A stretch of 53,094 nt of DNA from a bacterium. Lineage in GTDB: Bacteria; Patescibacteriota; Minisyncoccia; Phycocordibacterales; GCA-002787175. The stretch's first letter is position 1. Every line of letters starts with the position of its first letter. Shown in pieces: positions 41,119 through 49,466 of the stretch. The notes under the pieces were generated by a model. It worked only from the letters and a program-made list of their open reading frames with translations. It was not told where the DNA came from and searched no databases. The DNA lies in contig JAUYKQ010000001.1 in NCBI GenBank assembly GCA_030699905.1, forward strand, positions 1 through 53,094, given 5' to 3'. Position numbers and translations under genes: made by a program.

Positions 41119-41209
41119 ATTTTCTCAAATTGTTTACTGCGTTTGGTTTAATCCATATATAAAATTTCTACTTTTGTAGATTAAATTGATGTTGTGGTAG
41201 TATGTGACC

Positions 41210-42025
41210 ATGTCTCTTCCAATTGATCTTGTTTTGATAAGGCACGGCCAATCAGAGGGTAATGCCGCCAAGCGCCGAAGCGAAAAGGGTGATAACAGCG
41301 GTTACGAACTTCTTAGCGGTCGGCACACAAGAAGTTTTAGGCTTTCTGAAAAGGGTCGAAAACAGGCGGCGCTTGCCGGCAAATGGCTTGCCGAGGAATT
41401 TCCCAAAGATGAAAATGGGATGGTTTTTGACCGATTCATAACTTCCGAATATGCGAGGGCTATGGAAACTGCCGCTCTTTTGGGGTTGCCCGAGGCGATA
41501 TGGTATCGCAATTTTTACCTTACCGAGAGAGATTGGGGAGATCTGGAACAGTGTCCCGAAAATGAGCGTATGGAAAAATACGGAAAAGCACTGCGAATGT
41601 ATAACACCGAACCGTTCTTTTGGAAACCGCCGAACGGAGAATCTTTCGCGGAACTTTGCTTGAGGCTAGACAGAGTCCTTTTCACTCTCCATCGCGAATG
41701 CAGTGATATGCGAGTCATAATAGTTTGCCATGGAGAAGTGATGAGGGCTTTCCGTGTTCTTATTGAGCGCATGTCACAGCAGAAATTCAAGCAGTTCTAT
41801 CACTCAAAAAAGACCGAGCACAGAGTCAATAATTGCGAGATTCTGCATTACACCAGACGGGATCCGGAAACTGGACATATTTCATCAAGAGCGGACTGGA
41901 TGAGGAGGATCCGACCATCCAATGAACCGTTTTGGACCACGGGTTGGAAAAAGATTTATCGGCCGAAATATTCTAATGAAGATTTATTGGAGACGGTTGA
42001 TATGTTCCCGGCGATTTTGGCGTAA
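41210..42025 (+). CDS. histidine phosphatase family protein
   Basis: A 271-residue branch-1 histidine phosphatase (phosphoglycerate mutase superfamily). The phospho-acceptor motif is VLIRHGQSEGNAAKRR, the acid Glu region is TLTERDWGDLEQCP-like (FYLTERDWGDLE), and the second His is in VIIVCHGEVMRAF. The family covers sugar phosphatases, mutases and nucleotide phosphatases, and the substrate is unknown. The ATG is six bases after a TGGTAGTAT box, and that promoter lies within the 28 bases following the second Cas12a-type repeat. Any crRNA made from that repeat would carry this gene's own promoter region as guide. Confidence 0.85.
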   Translation: MSLPIDLVLIRHGQSEGNAAKRRSEKGDNSGYELLSGRHTRSFRLSEKGRKQAALAGKWLAEEFPKDENGMVFDRFITSEYARAMETAALLGLPEAIWYRNFYLTERDWGDLEQCPENERMEKYGKALRMYNTEPFFWKPPNGESFAELCLRLDRVLFTLHRECSDMRVIIVCHGEVMRAFRVLIERMSQQKFKQFYHSKKTEHRVNNCEILHYTRRDPETGHISSRADWMRRIRPSNEPFWTTGWKKIYRPKYSNEDLLETVDMFPAILA

Positions 42026-42159
42026 GAAATCGTGGCCACCACGTTTTTGGGGCGATTTTTGTGGTCTAATAATTTGGGCGAGTCGGGCATGGGTGTTTGA
42101 CATCAGAATTGATTGAAATTGAGGTGGAAATTTTGGGGATAGGGTTGTAAAATAAACTT

Positions 42160-42495
42160 ATGGAAAAGATACTAATATTTATCGTGGGGGTGGCGCTCGG
42201 AATTTGGATTGGCAAGTTACGCAGGGCAGATGGGAAAGACGACACTGCTTCCGAAATTTCGGCGGGCAAGGCCGCGCCTTTACATAAAGCTACGGCGGGC
42301 AAGGAGGATAGGAAAGAAAGGATAATGCGACTTTTTTCCGAGAAATCGGAAATACAAAATGATGATGTGGAGAAACTGCTTGGAGTTTCGGACGCGACAG
42401 CAACCAACTACTTAAGCGAGCTGGAGGCGGAGGGAAAGGTTGAACAAGTGGGGGAAAGAGGACGTGGCGTGTTCTACACAATAAAAAACGGCTAA
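42160..42495 (+). CDS. membrane-anchored winged-helix protein with in-frame repeat insert
   Basis: A 111-residue protein. Residues 3-20 (KILIFIVGVALGIWIGKL) form a membrane anchor. A linker follows with SAGKAAPLHKATAGKE, encoded by a palindromic repeat (GGCGGGCAAGG twice around AAAGCTACGG, 42261-42304). The C-terminal 60 residues are a winged helix: LFSEKSEIQNDDVEKLLGVS, then ATNYLSELEAEGKVEQVG and a GRGVFYTI wing. It probably binds DNA at the membrane, but the target is unknown. TAAAAT ends six bases before the ATG. The stop codon lies inside the terminator hairpin. Confidence 0.7.
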   Translation: MEKILIFIVGVALGIWIGKLRRADGKDDTASEISAGKAAPLHKATAGKEDRKERIMRLFSEKSEIQNDDVEKLLGVSDATATNYLSELEAEGKVEQVGERGRGVFYTIKNG

Positions 42496-42512
42496 ATTTA
42501 ATTTAGCCGTTT
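42486..42512. terminator. terminator hairpin overlapping the wHTH stop codon
   Basis: A 27-base sequence identical to 32551-32577 (AAACGGCTAAATT arm), followed by one further T. The stop codon of the upstream gene is part of the left arm. Confidence 0.75.
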
Positions 42513-42615
42513 TAAGATACAGAGTCATCCCCAATAGAGCTTTCTTTTAAAGCGTCTTTTTGGTATAATAACTGTGTGAAAAAGTGCTTATAAAAGGCAT
42601 TTTTTGATTTCAAAT

Positions 42616-44718
42616 ATGGCAACAAAAGACGATAAAAAGACGGCAAAAAATGGCTCAGGGCATCATTACAGCGCGCAGGACATTCAGGTTTTGGAAGGGT
42701 TAGAGCCGGTACGGAAACGCCCGGGTATGTATATCGGCACGACAGGGCCCGACGGACTTCATCACCTTATAACTGAAATATTTGATAACTCACGCGACGA
42801 AGCGATGGGTGGCTATGCCAATGATGTAGAAATCGTTTTTTTGCCGGGCAATCGCATTCGGGTAACAGACAATGGGCGCGGTATCCCCGTAGACACTCAT
42901 AAACAAACGAAAGTTTCCGCTCTGGAGACGATCATGACGACGCTTCACGCGGGAGGTAAATTTGGAGGAGAAGGATACAAGGTCTCCGGAGGTCTCCATG
43001 GAGTAGGCGCCTCTGTTGTAAACGCTCTTTCTGTTTATATGAGAGTGATTGTGCACAGAGATGGCGGTATATACATGCAGGAGTATTCAAGGGGCAAGAA
43101 AAAGGCGGCGGTCAAAAAGATCGGCTCGTCAAAGCTTCATGGCACCATAGTAACTTTTGAACCGGATGAAGAAATTTTTAAAGAAATCAAATTCAGTTTT
43201 GAAAGAATAGTAGGTCATATGCGTCAGCAGGCCTATCTGGTCAGAGGTCTTAACATTTCCGTAATAGACGCCCGAGAAGGGGCTAAGGGGTCAGACGGAG
43301 ACGACGTGTTTTATTTTCACGAGCTTGGATTGGACATGCCATCACAGTCGTTTTATTTTGAAGGCGGATTGGTTTCTCTTATCAAATTCTATAACGAGCT
43401 TTTCAAACCGATTCACAAAAAAGTTTTTTATGTTGAAAAACCCGGCGATGGAGTTGAGTCGGTTGAAGTGGCCATGCAGTACGTTGATGACATGTCGTCC
43501 CGTATTCTCGCTTTTGCCAACAATATTTACAATCCGGAGGGAGGCACGCATATAACCGGTTTTAAAACCGCTTTGACTCGCACTTTAAACACCTATGCCC
43601 GCAAAAACAATATAGTAAAAGAAAGCGAAGAAAATTTTACAGGCGAAGACGTGCTTGAAGGGTTGACCGTGGTGATTTCCGTAAAACTTCGGGAAATTCA
43701 ATTTGAAGGTCAAACCAAAGCCAAGCTCGGAAGTGTGGAGGCCCAAGGCGCGGTGGCAACTGTTTTTGGAGAGGCCTTTTCGGAGTTTCTGGAAGAAAAT
43801 CCCGATGAAGCCAAGGCAATGGTACAGAAGTCGCTCTTGGCTCTCAAGGCGCGAAAAGCGGCCAAGGCGGCAAAAGACAGCGTCCTTCGCAAAGGGGCGC
43901 TTGAAGGAATGACGCTCCCCGGCAAACTGGCCGACTGCGAGACGAAAAATGCATCGGAGTCCGAGCTCTTTATAGTGGAGGGAGATTCGGCCGGTGGTAG
44001 CGGAAAAATGGGAAGGGATAGAAGGACTCAAGCAGTATTGCCTCTTAAGGGTAAAATCTTAAACGTGGAAAGGGCGCGTCTGGACAGGATTTTGGGCTTT
44101 GCCGAGATAAAAGCTTTGGTAATAGCTTTAGGCACGGCAATAGGAGACACTTTTGACGTATCAAAACTTCGCTATCACAAAATTATAATTGCCACGGATG
44201 CCGATACGGACGGAGGACATATACGCACTCTGCTTCTCACTCTTTTTTACCGATATTTCAAACCGCTTATTGAAGGTGGATACATTTACATTGCCCAGCC
44301 ACCTCTTTATAAAATTAAAAGAGGGAAAGACGCTTATTATTTTTATACCGAAGAAGAGAAAAATCGGTTTTATAAAAAAGAGGGAATTGAAATGAAAGAA
44401 GAGGCGGAGTCGGAAGGAGATGACGGTCAACAACCGGCAACCGACAACGAGGAAACGCAAGAAGGGGAGGAAGACGCACCGGCCTCAAAAGGCAAAACGC
44501 AGAAAATACAGGTGCAAAGGTACAAAGGTCTCGGAGAAATGAATCCGGAAGAGCTTTGGGAAACCACTATGGACCCATCAAAGCGAATTCTAAAGCAAGT
44601 GAGCATAGAAGACGGCACAGAGGCCGATAAGGTGTTTGACGTTCTTATGGGGACGGATGTTCCGGCGCGCAAGTCGTTTATCCAGACCAATGCCACCAAG
44701 GCGACGTTGGATATATAA
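42616..44718 (+). CDS. gyrB: DNA gyrase subunit B
   Basis: A 700-residue type IIA topoisomerase ATPase subunit. GHKL motifs: EIFDNSRDEAMGGYAND, VTDNGRGIPVD and GGLHGVGASVVNALS. The TOPRIM domain has SELFIVEGDSAGGSGKMGRD and the metal site DADTDGGHIRTLLLTLFYR. The C-terminal signature is QRYKGLGEMNPEELWETTMD. An acidic insert of about 45 residues (EEAESEGDDG onward) lies between the TOPRIM part and this tail. GyrB works with GyrA to introduce negative supercoils. ParE is a less likely alternative. The start is the ATG of MATKDDKK. A TGGTATAAT box lies 46 bases upstream. Confidence 0.93.
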   Translation: MATKDDKKTAKNGSGHHYSAQDIQVLEGLEPVRKRPGMYIGTTGPDGLHHLITEIFDNSRDEAMGGYANDVEIVFLPGNRIRVTDNGRGIPVDTHKQTKVSALETIMTTLHAGGKFGGEGYKVSGGLHGVGASVVNALSVYMRVIVHRDGGIYMQEYSRGKKKAAVKKIGSSKLHGTIVTFEPDEEIFKEIKFSFERIVGHMRQQAYLVRGLNISVIDAREGAKGSDGDDVFYFHELGLDMPSQSFYFEGGLVSLIKFYNELFKPIHKKVFYVEKPGDGVESVEVAMQYVDDMSSRILAFANNIYNPEGGTHITGFKTALTRTLNTYARKNNIVKESEENFTGEDVLEGLTVVISVKLREIQFEGQTKAKLGSVEAQGAVATVFGEAFSEFLEENPDEAKAMVQKSLLALKARKAAKAAKDSVLRKGALEGMTLPGKLADCETKNASESELFIVEGDSAGGSGKMGRDRRTQAVLPLKGKILNVERARLDRILGFAEIKALVIALGTAIGDTFDVSKLRYHKIIIATDADTDGGHIRTLLLTLFYRYFKPLIEGGYIYIAQPPLYKIKRGKDAYYFYTEEEKNRFYKKEGIEMKEEAESEGDDGQQPATDNEETQEGEEDAPASKGKTQKIQVQRYKGLGEMNPEELWETTMDPSKRILKQVSIEDGTEADKVFDVLMGTDVPARKSFIQTNATKATLDI

Positions 44719-44743
44719 GATACATAAACAGAACAGAAGCAGT

Positions 44744-45973
44744 TTAAATATTTTTCAGATGTTCTGTAAGTTCCGAAAGTAAAATTTCCTTTTTTTCTCC
44801 CTGACGCGACTCTAAAGTAACCGTTTGGCCGGAAGATTCTTTTTCACCGACTACGATCCAATACGGCACTTTCTCCACTTTCGCTCCACGGACTTTTTTG
44901 CCAAGTCCTTCGCTTGAATCGTCAAGCTCCGCTCGTATATCGGCTGATTTCAACTCGTCAAAAACTTTTTTGGCATATTCAAATTGTTTTTCGGATACCG
45001 GCAGGACTTTTACCTGCACGGGCGAGAGCCAAAAAGGGAAGGCGCCGGCGAAGTGTTCAATAAGAAAGGCGACGGCTCTTTCTATGGCTCCAATTGAAGA
45101 ACGATGTACTACCACTGCTTGTCTTTCTTTTCCGTCTTCGGCGGTGTAGTTTAAACCGAATCTTTTGGGCATACACAAGTCGTATTGAACGGTAAAAGCG
45201 GTGTCTTCTTTGCCGTTCACGTTTTTCATCTGAATATCAATTTTCGGTCCGTAAAAAGCTGCTTCATTTTTCGCTTCAACAAAATCGCTACCCCTTTTAT
45301 TCAGGACGTCTCTAAGCAGTGCTTCACTTCTATCCCAGCCACTGTCATCGTCATAATAATTCCTGTTGCTCTCTTTACTTCTAAGCGAGAGGCGGAAGTG
45401 GTAATTTTTGCCGTTTTCCAATCCAAAAACACCAGCCATGTATTCTATAAGCTCAAGCGCTTTCTCTATTTCAAGAGCCGCCTGAACTTCATCGGCGCAT
45501 ATGATATGAGCGTCAGCGAGGCAAAAACCCCTTGTTCTTTGAAGCCCCATGAGTTCTCCAGATTGTTCGTATCTGTAAAGTTTGGCGAGCTCGGCTATGC
45601 GCATGGGAAGCTCACGGTAGCTTCTGGGTTTTGAAAGGTACATCTGAAAATGATGCGGGCATGTCATCGGACGAAGCATAAATTTGTCTTCGTCAATTTC
45701 AATTGGAGCGTACATTGAATCCTTGTAATAAGGATAATGTCCGGATTTTTCGTAAAGTGAGAGTTTGGCGATATCGGGAGTACAGACATGTGAATATCCC
45801 CGTTTGATTTCCTCGTCAACTACAAAACGCTCTATTATACGTCGCAAAGTGGCGCCTTTTGGAAGCCACATGGGGAGGCCTTTTCCGACTTCCTCGTCAA
45901 TGTAAAAAAGGCCGAGTTCTTTTCCGAGTTTTTTATGGTCCCTGTCTTTTAAAGTGTTTTCTGCCTCTTCCAT
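44744..45973 (-). CDS. thrS: threonine-tRNA ligase, core enzyme without TGS and editing domains
   Basis: A 409-residue ThrS, against about 640 in E. coli. It starts directly with the class II catalytic core (DHKKLGKELGLFYIDEEVGKGLPMWLPKG), skipping both the TGS and the N2 editing domain. The zinc ligands are visible: Cys in LRPMTCPHHFQMY, His in CLADAHIICADE and His in VVHRSSIGAIERA. The anticodon-binding domain is complete at the C-terminus (SPVQVKVLPVSEKQFEYAKK). Loss of editing should allow Ser-tRNA(Thr) unless a separate deacylase exists. The start MEEAENTL is preferred over an ATG 13 codons upstream. dnaE lies 45 bases upstream on the same strand. Confidence 0.95.
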   Translation of the reverse strand: MEEAENTLKDRDHKKLGKELGLFYIDEEVGKGLPMWLPKGATLRRIIERFVVDEEIKRGYSHVCTPDIAKLSLYEKSGHYPYYKDSMYAPIEIDEDKFMLRPMTCPHHFQMYLSKPRSYRELPMRIAELAKLYRYEQSGELMGLQRTRGFCLADAHIICADEVQAALEIEKALELIEYMAGVFGLENGKNYHFRLSLRSKESNRNYYDDDSGWDRSEALLRDVLNKRGSDFVEAKNEAAFYGPKIDIQMKNVNGKEDTAFTVQYDLCMPKRFGLNYTAEDGKERQAVVVHRSSIGAIERAVAFLIEHFAGAFPFWLSPVQVKVLPVSEKQFEYAKKVFDELKSADIRAELDDSSEGLGKKVRGAKVEKVPYWIVVGEKESSGQTVTLESRQGEKKEILLSELTEHLKNI

Positions 45974-46018
45974 ATATATGGTAATACTAACAGCAAAAAG
46001 GACTGTTATCAACAGGCC

Positions 46019-49000
46019 TCAAGTCAGTTCTTTGACTTTTTCCGCTAAGATACTGATTTCGTCGTTTCTGTTTGAGACCTTGCCCTTTATGGCCACGCAT
46101 TTTTCCGGCTCCAAAAATTTTTTAAATTCGGCAAAAACTTTCGGGAAAACAACCACCTCAATGGCGCCGGTAAAGTCCGCAAGACGCATAAAAGCCATTG
46201 CTTGGTTTTTTTTAGTTATTATCGGTTTCAATTCTTCCACAAGCCCGCCCAAAACCACCATCATTCCTTCTTTGGCTTCCTCTTTTATTTTCTTGATGTT
46301 ATCTTCTCTTTTTTCCAAAACGGCGCGGTATTTATCAAGCGGATGGCCGGAAATGTAAAGTCCCAAAAGTTCTTTCTCCCAGGCCAATTTCTCACTCTGC
46401 GTCGCTTTGGGGACATCGTCAAGACGAATGTCTTCAGGAACTCCGCCTGAAAGCGCTCCGAAAAGCGAATCTTGACTTCCGTCATTTTTAGAACTCTCCT
46501 TGTTGAATGCCAGAATTTTATCCAAGTTTCCAAGCATTACACCGCGGTCAAAAAAAGCATCCAAGGCGCCGGCTTTCACCAGAGCTTCAATTGATTTTTT
46601 ATTTAAATTACGGTCGTTTATTCGCGACAGAAAGTCGCCGAGCGACTTGAATTTTCCATTTTCCTCCCGCTCTTTGATAATCGTGTTTGCGATTCCTTCT
46701 CCAAAGTTTTTAATTGTGGTCAGTCCAAAGCGAATACGGTCAGAGGGTTCAGGGCTTTCTTCTCCTGAATCTTGAATCTTAAATCTTGAATCTTCTGATT
46801 TCACTACAGTGAAATCAGAATAGCTTTCATTGATATCCGGTGGCAACACCGGTATTCCCATCCTGTCGCATTCGGCGATGATTTCGCCGATTTTTTCAAC
46901 CTCTCCAGAATCGGCCGTCAAAACCGCCGACATATATATGGCGGGGAAGTTGGCCTTCATATATGCCGTCTGATAGGCGACTTTTCCATAGCTTGCGGCA
47001 TGGGCCTTGTTAAAGCCGTAGGCGGCGAACGGTTCTATGAGTTTCCATAGGCGTTCGGATTTTTCCGGAGTGAGTTTTCCGAAGTTTATAAATCCGTCAA
47101 TAAGTTTTTTCTTTTGAGCTTCCATTTCCTTTGGAATTTTTTTGCCCATGGCTTTGCGCAGTTTGTCGGCTTCAAGCCAGGAAAGGCCGGCAAGTTTGAT
47201 GGCAATCATAAGGACGTCATCTTGATAAGTGATGACACCGTATGACTGTTCCAAAATTTCCTTTAGCCGAGGGTCCAGATATTTCACAAGTTCCGGATTG
47301 TGCTTGCATTTTATATATTGCGGAATTGACTCCATCGGCCCCGGACGGTAAAGAGCGACCATGGCGTTTATATCATGAATTCGCGACGGCTTCAGGTCTT
47401 TCAAGAATTTTGTCATGCCGGAGCCGTTTAGCTGAAAGAGACCGACCGTCTCTCCCTTGGCAAGAATCTCAAAAGTTTTTCTGTCATCAATGGGCACGTT
47501 TTCTATGTCTATTTCCGCGCCTTCGTGTTGTTTAGCCAGTTCCACCGCTTGTGCAAGAATAGACAAGTTTTTTATTCCAAGAAAGTCAAATTTTAGCAGT
47601 CCGGCATTTTCTTCGTCTATTGAATACATATCGTACTGGGTGATGACTTTTCCTTCGCCTTTGGGGTCAAGCTGAAGAGGGGTCACTTCGGTAAGAGGAA
47701 TGGGAGAAATGACAACTCCAGCGGCATGAACCCCCATATGACGAGCGCATCCTTCTATTTTTTTTGCCGTGTCTATTATTTCTTTTGCTACCGGCTCTTT
47801 TTTGTAAATTTCCGCGAGTTCGGAAACCATTTCCATGGCTTTTTCTATGGTCATGGGGAAACCTTGCGAGCCCATGGGAATGAGCTTGGCGATACGGTCT
47901 CCGACTGAATATTCGTGGCCGAGAGCTCTGGCGACGTCGCGCACACTGCCACGAGCCATCATGGTGCCGAATGTGCCTATTTGAGCCACTTTGTCCGAGC
48001 CGTATTTTTGGCGGGCGTACTCTATCATTTCGTCACGGCGGTTATCGGCATAATCCATGTCTATATCCGGAGCGGTAGGGCGCTCCGGATTTAGGAAACG
48101 CTCAAACGGTATTTTATATTCCAACGGGTTTACGTTTGTAATACCGGCAAGATAAGTAACCATGGAACCGGCCACCGAACCTCGGATGGTGGTCAAAATT
48201 CCGCGTTCGTGCGCTTCTCTTAAAAGATCTCCTACTACCAAAAAATAAGGAGCATAACCCTTGGTTTTTATAATGGAAAGTTCGTATTCAACACGCGCTT
48301 TGACTTCAGGTGTTTCTTTTATCACTCTTCGATGCATCCCGTTAAGTACGATTTTTTTCAGTTCTTCGTCGTGGGAAAGTCCCGACTCTACGATAAAGTC
48401 GGGGAAAAGCCATTTGCCGAGAGAAAGCTCAACATTGCACATTTCAGCAATTTTATTCGCGCTGACAATGGCCTCCGGAGTGTCTTTGAAATATTTTTCC
48501 GCCGTGGGGCCGTCTATAAAGGAGAAGTCGGCGCCGAGAGACCCTCTTTCGGACAGTTCTCTGTCGCTCATGACCAGAGTCAATGTTTCTCGGGCTTTGC
48601 GGTCTTCCGGTTTCAGATAGTAAACGTCGTGGGCGGCTACAAGAGGGACATTTGACGATTTTGAAAAAGCAACCAGTTTCTCCATCGCTTCCTCGTGTCC
48701 TTCAATTTCAGGATGGTGGGTAATTTCCAAAAAAAAGTTTCCCTCGCCAAAAGTTTTCTTGTACCAAAGAGCAATCTCGGACGCTTTTTCCGCGTCGCCC
48801 ATTTTTAAAGCGTTTAGAATTTCCGAGCTGAAAGATGGAGAAATAGCCACAATGTCTTCGCTGTATTTTTCCAAAAGTTCTCGGTCAACGCGCGGTTTGT
48901 AATAAAAACCGTCAAGATGCGATTCGGTAACGAGTTTCAAAAGATTTTTGTATCCTTTTTCACTTTTTGCAAGGAGCAAAATACGAGTTCGGCGGTTGTC

Positions 49001-49246
49001 TATGCCGGCTTGCTTGTCGTGACGGGTTCTCGCGGCCATAAATCCGTCAATGCCTATGAGCGGTTTTATTCCGTGTTTTTTGCATTCTTTGTAGAATTCT
49101 ATGGCGCCGTAGAGGTTGCCGTTATCCGTAAGAGCAAGGGCCTTCATGCCTTTTTCTTCGGCCGATTTCACAAGTTCCGGAATTTTCGGAAGGCCGGAAA
49201 GAAGGGAATAATGGCTGTGGACGTGAAGATGGATAAATTCCGACAT
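46019..49246 (-). CDS. dnaE: DNA polymerase III alpha subunit
   Basis: A 1075-residue replicative polymerase. The PHP domain opens with FIHLHVHSHYSLLSGLPKI, with ALTDNGNLYGAIEFY next. The polymerase core carries TIRGSVAGSMVTYLAGITNV, the catalytic Asp pair in APDIDMDYADNRRDEM, GTFGTMMARGSVRDVARALG and FAAYGFNKAHAASYGKVAYQ. A helix-hairpin-helix region and a C-terminal OB fold (AMAFMRLADFTGAIEVVVFP) follow. Between FTVVKSE and IRFGLTTIKNFG is a short insert (SRFKIQDSGEE) encoded by word repeats and a palindrome (46757-46826). On the minus strand TATACT ends six bases before the ATG. Confidence 0.96.
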   Translation of the reverse strand: MSEFIHLHVHSHYSLLSGLPKIPELVKSAEEKGMKALALTDNGNLYGAIEFYKECKKHGIKPLIGIDGFMAARTRHDKQAGIDNRRTRILLLAKSEKGYKNLLKLVTESHLDGFYYKPRVDRELLEKYSEDIVAISPSFSSEILNALKMGDAEKASEIALWYKKTFGEGNFFLEITHHPEIEGHEEAMEKLVAFSKSSNVPLVAAHDVYYLKPEDRKARETLTLVMSDRELSERGSLGADFSFIDGPTAEKYFKDTPEAIVSANKIAEMCNVELSLGKWLFPDFIVESGLSHDEELKKIVLNGMHRRVIKETPEVKARVEYELSIIKTKGYAPYFLVVGDLLREAHERGILTTIRGSVAGSMVTYLAGITNVNPLEYKIPFERFLNPERPTAPDIDMDYADNRRDEMIEYARQKYGSDKVAQIGTFGTMMARGSVRDVARALGHEYSVGDRIAKLIPMGSQGFPMTIEKAMEMVSELAEIYKKEPVAKEIIDTAKKIEGCARHMGVHAAGVVISPIPLTEVTPLQLDPKGEGKVITQYDMYSIDEENAGLLKFDFLGIKNLSILAQAVELAKQHEGAEIDIENVPIDDRKTFEILAKGETVGLFQLNGSGMTKFLKDLKPSRIHDINAMVALYRPGPMESIPQYIKCKHNPELVKYLDPRLKEILEQSYGVITYQDDVLMIAIKLAGLSWLEADKLRKAMGKKIPKEMEAQKKKLIDGFINFGKLTPEKSERLWKLIEPFAAYGFNKAHAASYGKVAYQTAYMKANFPAIYMSAVLTADSGEVEKIGEIIAECDRMGIPVLPPDINESYSDFTVVKSEDSRFKIQDSGEESPEPSDRIRFGLTTIKNFGEGIANTIIKEREENGKFKSLGDFLSRINDRNLNKKSIEALVKAGALDAFFDRGVMLGNLDKILAFNKESSKNDGSQDSLFGALSGGVPEDIRLDDVPKATQSEKLAWEKELLGLYISGHPLDKYRAVLEKREDNIKKIKEEAKEGMMVVLGGLVEELKPIITKKNQAMAFMRLADFTGAIEVVVFPKVFAEFKKFLEPEKCVAIKGKVSNRNDEISILAEKVKELT
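46757..46826 (-). repeat. word repeat plus palindrome inside dnaE
   Basis: Plus-strand GAATCTTGAATCTT words are followed by TGATTTCACT-AC-AGTGAAATCA, a 10-bp perfect stem. They fall in a surface linker of DnaE and stay in frame. Confidence 0.5.
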
Positions 49247-49259
49247 GGGTGTAGTATAC

Positions 49260-49310
49260 TATAAGGAGGGGAACAAGAAACGTGTAACGTGAAGCGTGTA
49301 ACGGGGAACA
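49260..49310. repeat. GTGTAACGTGAAGC word array
   Basis: GGAACAAGAAACGTGTAACG followed by GTGAAGCGTGTAACGGGGAA, a member of the GGAAC/GTAAC word family, between the divergent dnaE and coiled-coil genes. The rest of the 220-base gap shows no feature. Confidence 0.45.
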
Positions 49311-49466
49311 TTCAGAATCGGGGAGAAGAAATACAAAAGATAGATGACAGATGAAAAAAAAGAGGTCGCTTTGAGGGGACTTTTTTGCTCTGCGTTTTCA
49401 ACACTACGTCCTTTCCTTGCGCTTGCTTTTGCGGGTGGTAAAATGAGATAAAGAATATAAAATATC

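Larger units (their letters stand above)
40931..41181 (+). CRISPR. orphan pair of identical Cas12a-type direct repeats
   Basis: Two identical 36-base repeats (40931-40966 and 41146-41181) begin GTTTAATCCATATATAAA and end AATTTCTACTTTTGTAGAT. The end is the Cas12a (type V-A) crRNA handle, whose TCTAC and GTAGA pair around TTTT. They are 179 bases apart, far longer than a normal 26-30 base spacer, and no cas gene lies in the window. The intervening unit has its own promoter and a structured RNA. After the second repeat the would-be spacer runs into the promoter of the next gene. A partial match (AAATTTTTACT, 40909-40919) may be a decayed third repeat. Confidence 0.75.

Noticed and set aside
40970-41179. 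69-codon frame between the Cas12a-type repeats as a confirmed protein
   Set aside because: It reads through the T8 run and into the second repeat for its last ten residues, has no recognised family, and competes with a well-formed RNA structure. It is kept only as an alternative reading of the RNA locus.
42604-42615. Upstream non-ATG start for gyrB
   Set aside because: The ATG at 42616 gives the normal family start; the extra codons add nothing conserved.
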